A DNA stretch of 32,195 bases from CALGYY01 sp964585485 (GCA_964585485.1 CAZPDS010000027.1:1-32195), one strand, 5' to 3'; numbered from the stretch's first letter, positions 1 through 7,670 are shown. Translations and numbers: made by a program. Notes: generated by a model not told the origin, from the sequence alone.

Positions 1-215
1 TCACGGCATTCCCGCTTCCTCCGCTCAATCCGCTGATCAGGTTTTACAACGGATTAAGCAGATTAGGCGGAAACTACAATGAATGTATCATCACGGCATT
101 CCCGCTTCCTCCGCTCAATCCGCTGATCAGGTTTTACAACGGATTAAGCAGATTAGGCGGAAACTACAATGAATGTATCCTCACGGCATTCCCGCTTCCT
201 CCGTTCAATCCGCTG
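1..215. repeat. 90-bp tandem repeat, 2 full copies plus a partial third
   Basis: Copies lie at 1-90, 91-180 and 181-215. The first two are identical except for the last base (a or c). The third has one change (ccgctc to ccgttc) and breaks off after cgctg. Each full unit contains two arms, at unit positions about 20-34 and 57-71, that are reverse complements at 12 of 15 places, so a unit can fold into an imperfect hairpin. On the minus strand the arms read as runs like CTAATCTGC-TTAATCCG. The array touches the left edge, so its true copy number is unknown. It lies just downstream of a GxxExxY gene. No reading frame is convincing and there are no variable spacers, so it is not a CRISPR array. 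Confidence 0.9.
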
Positions 216-263
216 TTATTTGCTGATGAATTTATGTTATAAATGGAGACGGGGAGGTGGGAA

Positions 264-656
264 TCATTGAAATTTTTCGGGAATAAGATAGCGTTTGATT
301 TCAAGCGATGTCTTCCCAAAGTTTAAGGTGAGGCTCACTTCCATATCCGCGGCAATCAGGTAGTTGATGTTTTGCTGTAGCAACAGATCGTAGTTGATGT
401 GCTCAGCGGCCTTAAGCTCGATGATCAGACATTCGTAACAGACCAGGTCGGGAATGAAGTAGCCCGCAATAATGTCTTTGTATGGAACATCCATTCTTTC
501 CTGCGATTCAAAAGGGATGTCCCTTAGGCGAAGCTCGTGTTCCAGCGCTTTTTGATAAATGTTTTCCGGGTATCCCGGACCAAGCAGTCGGTGCACTTCC
601 ATAGCAGCCGAAATAACCCTCTGCGTAAGAGGATTGTAATAGTTCAAATTTACCAT
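264..656 (-). CDS. GxxExxY family protein (PD-(D/E)XK nuclease fold)
   Basis: A small protein of 130 residues. It carries the family's name motif as G28-Y-P-E31-N-I-Y34 after the usual AAMEVHRLLGPG lead-in. It also has a nuclease-like core with D70, E80 and K82 (IPDLVCYE...IIELKA), as in the PD-(D/E)XK fold. Family members are about 120-130 aa, often occur in many copies per genome, and have no settled function. I chose the ATG at 656. A longer frame opens with TTG at 674, but that codon lies inside a perfect promoter box (TAAATTTG, 679-672), so the longer form would start before its own transcript. The gene is divergent from hypE and is followed by the 90-bp repeats. Family assignment is firm. 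Any role in DNA processing is inference. Confidence 0.85.
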   Translation of the reverse strand: MVNLNYYNPLTQRVISAAMEVHRLLGPGYPENIYQKALEHELRLRDIPFESQERMDVPYKDIIAGYFIPDLVCYECLIIELKAAEHINYDLLLQQNINYLIAADMEVSLTLNFGKTSLEIKRYLIPEKFQ

Positions 657-671
657 GTTTTTTGTTTTTTT

Positions 672-700
672 CAAATTTACTGATTTCGGGCAATACGCAA
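672..700 (-). promoter_or_regulatory. Promoter of the GxxExxY gene
   Basis: On the minus strand, TTG (700-698) is followed after 18 nt by TAAATTTG (679-672), a full match to the Bacteroidota -7 box TAnnTTTG. The ATG at 656 lies 15 nt past the box, giving a short leader. Confidence 0.6.
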
Positions 701-723
701 ATACGTTCTTAAAATTTTAATCG

Positions 724-731
724 TAATTTTG
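724..731 (+). promoter_or_regulatory. -7 box upstream of hypE
   Basis: TAATTTTG matches TAnnTTTG fully and ends 11 nt before the first hypE ATG. I see no TTG at the matching -33 distance. The site shares an 86-bp divergent intergenic region with the GxxExxY promoter. Confidence 0.5.
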
Positions 732-742
732 TTCACTTTTCT

Positions 743-1762
743 ATGTCTATGAAAAAAGATGCGATATTGTTAGGCCACGGGAGTGGGGGGAAAATGGCCG
801 CAGAGTTGGTTAACGACATTTTTATCAGTCGCTTTGGAAACCCGGAAGCTTTTCCCACCGACTCTGCTCTTGTGGAGGCGGGATCCAATGCCTTCTCCTT
901 TACCACTGATAGCTACGTGGTGGATCCGATTTTTTTTCCAGGCGGCAATATAGGAAAGCTGGCAGTGTGTGGAACGATCAATGATCTGGCCGTGTCCGGA
1001 GCACGCCCGCTGGCTTTATCGTGCGGCTTTATTCTGGAAGAAGGATTCCCTATTGCTCAACTGTCGGAAATCGTTGAAACGATGGCTTCGGAGTCTGCAA
1101 ACGCGGGAGTTCCAATCGTGGCGGGTGATACCAAGGTGGTGCCCCGCGGAAAATGTGATAAAATTTTTATTAATACCTCTGGATTTGGCTTGCTGCCGGA
1201 GGATCGTAAAGATATTGGTAGTGGAACGCTTTGCAAATCCGGTGATCTGATTCTGGTTAATGGTTTTATCGGCGATCACGGTACCGCAATTATGGCAAAA
1301 CGGAATGCTATTACGTTCGATCCGGAGGTCCGAACTGATTGTGCTGCATTAAACACGATGATTGAGGATGTGCTCACCAAGGTTCGTGGAGTGCATTTTA
1401 TGCGCGACGCTACCCGCGGCGGATTGTCAACGGTTCTGTGTGAATTGGCGGTGGGTCGCGCTCTGGGAATTGAATTAATAGAAAACGATGTCCCGCTTAA
1501 TCCTCAGGTAGAGGGCTTTTGTGAAATGTTTGGCTTTGATCCCCTGTTTATGGCGAACGAAGGGAAAGTGGTTATGGTTGTGGCGGCGGCCGACGCAGAG
1601 GCTGTGTTATCGATTATGCGAAATCATCCGGAAGGTATCAGCAGTCGTATTATTGGCAGTATCAGTGAAAACCATCCTTCCCGTGTGATTATGCATACTT
1701 CTGTGGGCGGAAAGCGTATGATCGACATGTTGGCCGGCGAGCAATTGCCGCGAATATGCTGA
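743..1762 (+). CDS. hypE: Hydrogenase maturation protein HypE
   Basis: HypE dehydrates a carbamoyl group on its own C-terminal cysteine to a thiocyanate, which becomes the cyanide ligand of the [NiFe] hydrogenase iron. The 339-residue protein has the normal length and the AIR-synthase/PurM fold signs: an N-terminal glycine loop (LGHGSGGKM), LAVCGTINDLAVSGARP and the GDTKVV segment. It ends in PRIC, the family's functional tail with the reactive cysteine as last residue. A second ATG two codons in (749) is equally possible. It opens the hypE-hypA-hypB-nikR block. HypF, which supplies the carbamoyl group, is not in the window. Identity is certain from the sequence; activity is inferred. Confidence 0.97.
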   Translation: MSMKKDAILLGHGSGGKMAAELVNDIFISRFGNPEAFPTDSALVEAGSNAFSFTTDSYVVDPIFFPGGNIGKLAVCGTINDLAVSGARPLALSCGFILEEGFPIAQLSEIVETMASESANAGVPIVAGDTKVVPRGKCDKIFINTSGFGLLPEDRKDIGSGTLCKSGDLILVNGFIGDHGTAIMAKRNAITFDPEVRTDCAALNTMIEDVLTKVRGVHFMRDATRGGLSTVLCELAVGRALGIELIENDVPLNPQVEGFCEMFGFDPLFMANEGKVVMVVAAADAEAVLSIMRNHPEGISSRIIGSISENHPSRVIMHTSVGGKRMIDMLAGEQLPRIC

Positions 1763-1836
1763 TCAACGATGCCATATGATGAATAGTAATTATTTTTAGT
1801 GCGCAGTGTTTGCTTCGCTTCTTTAATTTTTGCCAT

Positions 1837-2709
1837 ATGAAAAAACTCCTTTGTGCCTTGGTATTGATTTCGCTCTTTGCTGGAATGAACATTGTTTCGG
1901 CTCATGAAGACCCGCCTAAAACAAAGGCTGAACGCAACAACGCCGAAGAACTCCGGCAATTGTACCGCGATTCCAAAGTGCGAAAAGTTTTCTGCTTCAA
2001 GTATGAATATTCGCAGGGAGTTCAGCAGCTGCCGAAAATTCGCCTGAACGAAAGCACCTATGATACTAATGGTTGTATGGTGGAACGCCTGTTGTGGAGA
2101 AACGATAGCGTGATTTCCAGAGAACTTCGTTTCTTTAATGATAATCTTCAACTGTCTTCTGTTTTGGATTTTAAAGACGGGAAAATGTATACCCGCGTGG
2201 AGCGTTATGAGTATACTCCGGAGGGCCTGATTTCACAAGTCATGGATATGTCGGCACAGTCAAAATTGTTGGGCAGTCTCGATTATTTGTATGATGCCGG
2301 TCGTAAACTGATTGTGGCCGAAAAAACCGATAGCGCGGGAAAAGTGGAATATTCCGTGGAGTATTTGTATAGCCCTTCTTTGTCGACCGGTCTCTGCACA
2401 GCGGTGGTCCAAAAAAATTCCAAGGGTGAACAATTACTACGGGTTGAGAATAAATATGATGGTGATGGCCTTCGCACAGAAAAACGCGTTTTCTCAGCTA
2501 CCGATAAGCTGGATTATTATTTTGCTTATACCTACACTGGATCCGGAAAGCTATCGGAGATTGTGAAGTACAACGCCGAAGGCAAGCGGATGGAGGGCGA
2601 TCGCTATGCATACAATGATGCCGGTTTTCTGATTTCGGTAACCTCCTATAATGAACTTAATGAAGTCTCAGGAATGCTTGAGTATGTCTATTACATGCCC
2701 CCTAAATAG
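1837..2709 (+). CDS. Secreted protein with YD-repeat-like sequence
   Basis: A protein of 290 aa that I cannot assign to a named family. Residues 1-22 form a signal peptide (MKKLLCALVLISLFAGMNIVSA, cleaved before HEDPPK), which decides the start at 1837 over a TTG 27 nt upstream. From about residue 60 it holds repeated strands of the type Y-x-Y/D-x-x-G-x-L (YEYTPEGLISQV, YLYDAGRKLIVA, NKYDGDGLRTEK, AYTYTGSGKLSEI, AYNDAGFLISV). These resemble RHS/YD repeats found in many Bacteroidota surface proteins. There is no toxin domain, RHS core or T9SS tail. It sits between hypE and hypA on the same strand, but hypA has its own promoter box, so a link to hydrogenase maturation is not shown. Confidence 0.7.
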   Translation: MKKLLCALVLISLFAGMNIVSAHEDPPKTKAERNNAEELRQLYRDSKVRKVFCFKYEYSQGVQQLPKIRLNESTYDTNGCMVERLLWRNDSVISRELRFFNDNLQLSSVLDFKDGKMYTRVERYEYTPEGLISQVMDMSAQSKLLGSLDYLYDAGRKLIVAEKTDSAGKVEYSVEYLYSPSLSTGLCTAVVQKNSKGEQLLRVENKYDGDGLRTEKRVFSATDKLDYYFAYTYTGSGKLSEIVKYNAEGKRMEGDRYAYNDAGFLISVTSYNELNEVSGMLEYVYYMPPK

Positions 2710-2759
2710 CTGGTGACACCCCATGCCGGAATGCCTGTGCCTTTCTGGGGACTTTGTTG

Positions 2760-2767
2760 TAACTTTG
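2760..2767 (+). promoter_or_regulatory. -7 box upstream of hypA
   Basis: TAACTTTG is a full TAnnTTTG match, 18 nt before the hypA ATG. No TTG is seen at -33. It suggests that hypA-hypB-nikR can be transcribed apart from hypE and the YD-like gene. Confidence 0.5.
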
Positions 2768-2785
2768 TAGAAACGATTTTGGACG

Positions 2786-3136
2786 ATGCATGAACTAACC
2801 CTGGCTGAGAATATCCTCGATATTGTTAGTGATTCTCTTCGCGATCAACCGGATGCCCGCGTTACTCGCATAAGCATCGATATTGGCCGTTTGTCGGGCG
2901 TGGAACCCGACGCCCTGAAATTTGCCATGGATGCGGTTGTGAAAGAAACGTTTGCAGAAACGGCTAAACTGGAGTATCAGTTTACCGAAGGGCAAATACG
3001 CTGCCTGGATTGCAACCGTGTCAGCCCAGCTCATAATCTCTATAGTCAATGCTCTCATTGTCAAAGTTTTCGTGTGGATATTGTGGGGGGGCAGGAGCTG
3101 AAAGTGAGCGCTATTGAAATTGAAACAACAGATTAA
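2786..3136 (+). CDS. hypA: Hydrogenase nickel-insertion protein HypA
   Basis: HypA is a small nickel chaperone that works with HypB to load nickel into the large subunit of [NiFe] hydrogenase. The protein is 116 aa, a normal length. It begins MHE, with His2 the conserved nickel ligand. A structural zinc site is formed by C73-x2-C76 and C89-x2-C92 (CLDC and CSHC). The start is fixed because His2 must follow the initiator Met. hypB begins 17 nt after the stop, so the two are very likely co-transcribed. Confidence 0.96.
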   Translation: MHELTLAENILDIVSDSLRDQPDARVTRISIDIGRLSGVEPDALKFAMDAVVKETFAETAKLEYQFTEGQIRCLDCNRVSPAHNLYSQCSHCQSFRVDIVGGQELKVSAIEIETTD

Positions 3137-3153
3137 CTTTAGAACGAATACGT

Positions 3154-3978
3154 ATGTGCGAAACCTGCGGTTGCGGAGGAGATTCCCCCGCTAAAATTTC
3201 CCGGCCCGGCGAAGATCATAGCCACAGCCACTCCCATGATGGCAAGGAGCATAGTCACTCACATGTGCATGATCACCCTCATGATCATGATCACCCTCAC
3301 GCTCATGATCATCATCATACCCACGAAATCAAACTGGAAGTGGATGTTCTGCAACAAAATAACATGCTGGCCCAACGCAACCGGGGGTTCTTCGAGGCCA
3401 AAAATATAGTGGCCCTTAATCTGGTCAGTTCCCCGGGTTCAGGAAAAACCTCCCTGCTCGAAAGAACCTTGCAGGAAATGGGAAGTAAAATGAATTTCTT
3501 CGTTATCGAAGGAGATCAGCAAACCATGAATGATGCGAATCGTATTGCAATCTACGGAACGCCTGTCGTTCAGGTAAATACGGGCAATGGATGCCACCTC
3601 GATGCGGAGATGATCCACCGGGCTGTACGCCAGCTCAATGTTTCCGATCACGCCTGCCTGATCATCGAAAACGTAGGTAATCTGGTATGTCCGGCCCTCT
3701 TCGATCTGGGCGAACAGGAACGGGTGGTGGTCATTAGTGTAACGGAAGGGGAGGACAAGCCCCTGAAGTACCCAAATATGTTCCATTCCGCGGGACTCTG
3801 CATCATCAACAAGACGGATCTGTTGCCTTATGTGGATTTTGACGTGAAAAAGGCACGTGAATACGCTCTGCAGGTGAACCACCACCTCGAATTTATCGAA
3901 CTGTCGGTAAAAACCGGTGAAGGCATGGATCAATGGTATCAATGGCTCAATGACAAAATGCAATCACCTAACGCTTAA
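3154..3978 (+). CDS. hypB: Hydrogenase nickel GTPase HypB with His-rich N-terminus
   Basis: HypB is a GTPase that stores nickel and drives its transfer to hydrogenase. The 274-aa protein opens with MCETCGCGG, the high-affinity CxxCGC nickel site. Next comes a histidine-rich stretch (residues 22-57, 18 His in 36), as in the nickel-storing 'nickelin' type. The G domain follows: P-loop PGSGKT (94-99), the metal and dimer motif GNGCHLD, and NKTD for guanine recognition. The DNA of the His-rich part is a run of cat/gat codons, a likely place for slippage. nikR begins 3 nt after the stop. Identity is firm. Nickel storage by the His stretch is inferred from the family. Confidence 0.97.
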   Translation: MCETCGCGGDSPAKISRPGEDHSHSHSHDGKEHSHSHVHDHPHDHDHPHAHDHHHTHEIKLEVDVLQQNNMLAQRNRGFFEAKNIVALNLVSSPGSGKTSLLERTLQEMGSKMNFFVIEGDQQTMNDANRIAIYGTPVVQVNTGNGCHLDAEMIHRAVRQLNVSDHACLIIENVGNLVCPALFDLGEQERVVVISVTEGEDKPLKYPNMFHSAGLCIINKTDLLPYVDFDVKKAREYALQVNHHLEFIELSVKTGEGMDQWYQWLNDKMQSPNA

Positions 3979-3981
3979 GAT

Positions 3982-4383
3982 ATGCAGATCAAGCGTTTTG
4001 GCGTTTCCCTCGAGGAAGATATCCTGGCAAAGTTGGACAAACTGGTCAGTTCCAAAAAATTTCCCAATCGCTCGCAAGCCTTGCGGTTCCTGATCAATAG
4101 TTTTGAAGCGGATGAAAAATGGCAGCACAATCAGGAAGTAGCAGGTGCCATCGTGATGGTTTATGATCATCATAAACGAGATTTACAGAATAAGTCGATG
4201 AGTATTCAGCACGACTACCATGATCTGATCCTGTCGGTGCAACATGTTCACCTGAACCACAACAACTGCCTCGAAACCATTGCCGTTAAAGGAAAATCCA
4301 ATAAGCTTATCGATATGGCTGACCGCCTGAAGGGAATCAAGGGCATGAAACACGTCCGCTTCGTGATGTCGGTGGCGGGCTGA
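3982..4383 (+). CDS. nikR: Nickel-responsive regulator NikR
   Basis: NikR is a tetrameric ribbon-helix-helix repressor that binds DNA when nickel is present, usually shutting off nickel uptake. The 133-aa protein has an N-terminal ribbon-helix-helix (MQIKRFGVSLEEDILAKLDKLV) and a C-terminal ACT-like nickel domain. The nickel ligands correspond to E. coli His76, His87, His89 and Cys95 and appear here as H77, H88, H90 and C96, shifted by one. It is 3 nt downstream of hypB, so it is expressed with the nickel chaperones. I saw no E. coli-type NikR operator (GTATGA-N16-TCATAC) in the window. Its targets may lie at the hydrogenase or nickel-uptake genes elsewhere. Confidence 0.95.
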   Translation: MQIKRFGVSLEEDILAKLDKLVSSKKFPNRSQALRFLINSFEADEKWQHNQEVAGAIVMVYDHHKRDLQNKSMSIQHDYHDLILSVQHVHLNHNNCLETIAVKGKSNKLIDMADRLKGIKGMKHVRFVMSVAG

Positions 4384-4431
4384 TTTTTTCACCACCCTAA
4401 CTCATTGTCTTTCTGCTTTTCATTTGTTTTC

Positions 4432-4466
4432 TTGTGAAGGAAATAACATTGTTATTCGCTTAACAG
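4432..4466 (+). promoter_or_regulatory. Tandem Rex operators upstream of rex
   Basis: The right-hand site, 4449-4466, reads TTGTTAT-TCGC-TTAACAG, which matches the Rex consensus TTGTTAA-N4-TTAACAA at 12 of 14 fixed places. A weaker site abuts it at 4432-4449, TTGTGAA-GGAA-ATAACAT: a perfect TTGTGAA left half and a right half matching 5 of 7. Their centres are 17 bp apart. Both lie just upstream of the rex -7 box, with the strong site over the -33 region, which fits self-repression by Rex. The call rests on the known Rex site and its position before rex. Confidence 0.75.
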
Positions 4467-4480
4467 TAACTTTTTTTTAT

Positions 4481-4488
4481 TAAATTTG
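4481..4488 (+). promoter_or_regulatory. -7 box of the rex promoter
   Basis: TAAATTTG matches TAnnTTTG fully and ends 26 nt before the rex ATG. The Rex operators lie directly upstream. No TTG occurs at the expected -33 distance. Confidence 0.6.
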
Positions 4489-4514
4489 CTCTCCCCAAAG
4501 GATAACCATTACGA

Positions 4515-5135
4515 ATGAAAAAGCTACCGGGCAAGACCGTTGAACGATTAAGCAAGTACCGCCGGGCCTTATTGTTTAGTTTTAAAGGTGGGAAAGAACA
4601 CATCTTCTCTCACGAGATTGCTGAATTACTGCACATCACCCCGGTTCAGGTTCGTCGCGATCTGATGCTGATTGGTTATACTGGTACCCTTCGAAAAGGA
4701 TATGATATCAAAGAGTTGATTGATAAAATCGGCCACATCCTCGATACGGAATTCGGTCAGAAAGTGGCTATCGTCGGCATGGGGAATCTGGGTCGCGCCT
4801 TTATACGGTACTTCTCTGGCAAACGTACCAAACTATATATCGTGGTTGCTTTTGATGTTAGCCCGGAAAAAATTGAAACTATTCACGACGGTGTTCCATG
4901 TTATAGTACCGCCCGCATGAAGGAAATCGTACAACGCGAAAATGTAAGCATCGCTATTCTAACAGTACCGGCAGAAGAAACAAGCGCCGTGGCCAATGAA
5001 CTCATAGAAGCCGGTGTCAAAGGTATTCTCAATTATACTTCAAAGGCTATTAATGTGCCGCCACACGTGTACCTCGAAGAATACGACATGGTGACTTCGC
5101 TGGAGAAGGTGGCTTATTTTGCAAAACAAGTCTGA
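4515..5135 (+). CDS. rex: Redox-sensing transcriptional repressor Rex
   Basis: Rex senses the NADH/NAD+ ratio. It binds operators when NADH is low and lets go when NADH rises, freeing fermentation, respiration and often hydrogenase genes. The 206-aa protein has the usual length. An N-terminal winged helix (residues about 5-75) carries the recognition part ITPVQVRRDLMLIGYTG. A Rossmann domain follows with GMGNLG (88-93) and an acidic residue ending the second strand (VVAFD). A C-terminal helix for domain swapping is last. It has its own promoter and operators, so it is not simply part of the hyp operon. Next to nikR it pairs redox control with nickel control. It is convergent with the next gene, 10 nt between stops. 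Confidence 0.96.
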   Translation: MKKLPGKTVERLSKYRRALLFSFKGGKEHIFSHEIAELLHITPVQVRRDLMLIGYTGTLRKGYDIKELIDKIGHILDTEFGQKVAIVGMGNLGRAFIRYFSGKRTKLYIVVAFDVSPEKIETIHDGVPCYSTARMKEIVQRENVSIAILTVPAEETSAVANELIEAGVKGILNYTSKAINVPPHVYLEEYDMVTSLEKVAYFAKQV

Positions 5136-5145
5136 TCTTCGACTG

Positions 5146-6057
5146 CTACGGTTGTATTTTTTTTATCTCCTCGGGCAACTCAAGCACACTTTCCCCGTCC
5201 CAATGAAAACGCCTGATATTCATTTCTGCCCGGGTAATGAATTCCTGCTCATCGCGCCATTCGTATTCGGTCATTTCCTGGCGGATGATTAAAGTGTTGG
5301 ATTCACCCCCGTCCTGATCAGGGAAAACCAATTGATAAGTGTACCTGAAGGCCCCTGCTTCCGATATTTTCGACGCTTTGGCCAGATAGCTTAGTTTTTC
5401 GCCACTCCATAGCAGAAAAATTTCACCGTTCTCATATCCGCACGCCGGGTATTCAAATATCAGCCGGACAATGCTGGCAATACCGCTGAAACCATGAGCG
5501 AAATCAAGATCGGCGCATACACTGTGCCCGAAAATACCGGCATCGAAGAATCCGGCCGCGATCGGTGCAAAGTCTAGTTTGCTGATCAACTGCCCGTTTC
5601 GGAGAACTTTCGCCGTAGATGAAAACCCCTTCTCCGGATCCCATTCAGGAATCCCATAGAGCAGCAGATCAGTCCTGTTGGCGGACGTCAATCGTTGCGC
5701 CAGCATGGCTATATGACCACCCCAGACGAAACCATCGAACGTGCTGTCGTTTCTGATAAAAACGAGCCTGTACCAGTAATTCCTTGCGTCGCTTTGTGTG
5801 GTGGGTGCTTTGCATCCGCTCAGGATGAGGGCCGGTGTTCCGATCTTTGCGTAGCTTATGATGCCCTCGCTGGCACCTGGCCCGGATCTTAATGGAACCT
5901 TGTCTTCAAACAAAAAAACCCTGCTGCTGTCGTTAAACCGGCCAAACTCAAAGCCGCACTCAAAGGGCACTGGCTGTGCGTTCGTCAGGCTGTGAACTGC
6001 ATATAGCACGAAGGAAATGAGCACGCAACAGCGTGTCAGGCTTCGCTTATTCTTCAT
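5146..6057 (-). CDS. Secreted protein with SH3-like domain, unknown function
   Basis: 303 aa from the ATG at 6057. That start overlaps the end of xseB by 11 nt and gives a clean signal peptide (KRSLTRCCVLISFVLYAVHSLTNA, cleaved before QPVPF). A Met 8 codons upstream is less likely. Residues about 42-125 look like a bacterial SH3 domain: an R-S-G-P-G turn after VPL, then YWYRLVF and DGFVWGGHIAM. Such domains often bind peptidoglycan or other ligands. The remainder is unrecognised and has no lipobox, anchor or T9SS tail. The overlap with xseB points to co-transcription, though a functional link to exonuclease VII is not expected. Family naming beyond 'SH3-like' would need a profile search. Confidence 0.7.
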   Translation of the reverse strand: MKNKRSLTRCCVLISFVLYAVHSLTNAQPVPFECGFEFGRFNDSSRVFLFEDKVPLRSGPGASEGIISYAKIGTPALILSGCKAPTTQSDARNYWYRLVFIRNDSTFDGFVWGGHIAMLAQRLTSANRTDLLLYGIPEWDPEKGFSSTAKVLRNGQLISKLDFAPIAAGFFDAGIFGHSVCADLDFAHGFSGIASIVRLIFEYPACGYENGEIFLLWSGEKLSYLAKASKISEAGAFRYTYQLVFPDQDGGESNTLIIRQEMTEYEWRDEQEFITRAEMNIRRFHWDGESVLELPEEIKKIQP

Positions 6058-6268
6058 TTTCCCTTTCGGTATTTTCATCAAGCTCTTTCAGTATTTTGTT
6101 GACGTCTTCTTCCGTGCTTCGAAGCTTCTGTTTGCATATCAGCAGCAACTCAGCCGCACGCTTTACTTTCAGCGCAAGCTCGTCCACCGAAATTTCACCT
6201 TGCTCAATTTCGGAAATAATTTGCTGTAACTCTTCAAAGGCTTCAGTATAGGCAATCTTTTCAGTCAT
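6047..6268 (-). CDS. xseB: Exodeoxyribonuclease VII small subunit
   Basis: XseB is the short helical subunit that binds the extended C-terminal helix of XseA to form exonuclease VII, a single-strand exonuclease cutting from both ends. The 73-aa form starting MTEKIAYTEAFEELQQIISEIEQGEISVDELALKVKRAAELL matches the family's diagnostic N-terminal pattern and length (about 70-80 aa). Met codons at 6277 and further up are in frame. The 6277 start would overlap the xseA stop by 8 nt and cannot be excluded. It lies directly after xseA, the classic pairing. Confidence 0.92.
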   Translation of the reverse strand: MTEKIAYTEAFEELQQIISEIEQGEISVDELALKVKRAAELLLICKQKLRSTEEDVNKILKELDENTERENEE

Positions 6269-6269
6269 T

Positions 6270-7647
6270 TTATGCATTGTTTTGAATTTTACTTTTAAGA
6301 ATTCCATCCGCGAAATGGGTCTCAAGCATCTCGCCTTCTTTGCCCTCCGTCACACTCCGTACTAATTTCCCCCGCGAGTAGGTGATGCTGTAACCCCGCT
6401 TTAGCACATTTACCGGGTCGAGTAGCTTGAGGCTGTTCTCAAAATAGTCGTGCTTTCGCAGATGCTGTAACAGGCGGTCCCCGACGACCTGCCTCAGCAT
6501 GAAGGCTANNNNNNNNNNCTCGTTGTTCAAGCCGCAGATTATGAATCGCCAGTCCCCGTATTTTATGCGTGCTCTGATCTAGTTGGGCACGGTCGTTCCC
6601 AAGAAAAATTTTTACGGCGTGCGAAAAATCCCCCGAAGCCTCACGCAGCATCCCTTTTTCATTATGGATGTGTTGATTGACCCTCTGTTGAAAACCCTGG
6701 CCCGCTGTCTGAAGTTCCCTCGCAGCAAACTGTATTCGTTGCAAGGGTAACAATCGGAGCGTTTTTTCCCCCTCCTGAACCGGAACGGAAACATTGTGGA
6801 ATTTCTGAATCAGGAAATTGCCAAGGTCGGTGGGGGTAATCGCATTTTCGTGCGCTACCATTTCCACCACGGTTTCATTCGTAGAATGCCCGATTCCGCT
6901 TATTACCGGGAGTGGAAAACTCGCTATGCTCCGGGCTAGCTGGTAATCATTATAACAACTCAGTCCTACATCCCCGCCGCCACCTCGAACAATTGCAACT
7001 ACATCGAAATGATGCTGAACCTGACGAATGCGCTTCAATTGCTTAATAATGGAGGAGGCCGCCTTGTCGCCCTGAAGCAGGGCGGGAAAAAGCATGTGGA
7101 AAAATACATAGCCCCATGGATTCTGATCAATGACCTTGGTGAAATCGGCGTAGCCCTTGCTGGTCTCCACCGATATGATGGCGATACGCTGGGGAAGCAA
7201 CGCCAGCTTAAGCCTTTTATTGACAACAAAAAGTTGCTCCTTCCGAAGTCGCTCTATGGTTTCCCGTTTTTCCCGCTCCAACGCCCCCAGCGTGAAGGAG
7301 GAGTCAATGTCAAGAATACGGAGCGAAAGACCGTGCACGGGATCAAACTGGATGCGCGCTAAAAATAAAATATGAATCCCATCCTGCAACGGCTCGTGCA
7401 AGGAGCGAAGAAACGCCTGATCAATGCGCTCGTAATCCGCTTTCCATAAATTGGCCCGTAGTTGCGCAACAATTTTCCCTTCCTTTTTCTCAACCAATTC
7501 AGGATAACAATGACCCGAGTGTGGGTAGTGATTTAATTTGTTCATTTCTGCCTTTACCCAAAACGCACTCGTGTAGCGGATCTGCAGCGTTTTTCGGATG
7601 CTTTCAGTTACCTGTAGAAGTGTAAAGGCCTGACGTTCGTCGGTCAC
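6270..7647 (-). CDS. xseA: Exodeoxyribonuclease VII large subunit, interrupted by an assembly gap
   Basis: XseA is the catalytic subunit of exonuclease VII. The N-terminal OB-fold (FTLLQVTESIRKTLQIRYTSAFWVKAEMNKLNHYPHSGHCYPELVEK) and the catalytic part (RIAIISVETSKGYADF...VVAIVRGGGG...SIASFPLPVISGIGHSTNETVVEMVAH...TPTDLGNFLI) are clear in one frame. After the run of 10 N at 6509-6518 the C-terminal part (LLDPVNVLKRGYSITY) continues in another frame. The offset shows only that the N run is not the true gap length. I treat the gene as intact in the organism. The longer frame starts with TTG at 7665, but that codon is inside a perfect -7 box (7670-7663), so I prefer the GTG at 7647. Start confidence is moderate. 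Confidence 0.85.
6509..6518. other. Run of 10 N, gap inside xseA
   Basis: Ten undetermined bases. The xseA reading frame changes across them, so the real number of bases is not 10 or a nearby base is wrong. Confidence 1.
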
Positions 7648-7662
7648 GATGATTCTTTTGTT

Positions 7663-7670
7663 CAAAGATA
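7663..7670 (-). promoter_or_regulatory. -7 box upstream of xseA
   Basis: TATCTTTG on the minus strand, a full TAnnTTTG match. It overlaps a possible TTG start of xseA, which argues for translation from the GTG at 7647. No TTG is seen at -33. Confidence 0.45.

Noticed and set aside
1..215. A CRISPR-like repeat array
   Set aside because: The copies are directly adjacent 90-bp units with no unique spacers and no cas genes are nearby.
2283..2477. Overlapping small frames inside the YD-like gene
   Set aside because: Short, no family signal, and opposite to a gene with a clear signal peptide and repeat pattern.
6439..6530. xseA as two separate genes or a pseudogene
   Set aside because: Both parts match XseA and the break is exactly at a run of N, so an assembly gap explains it.
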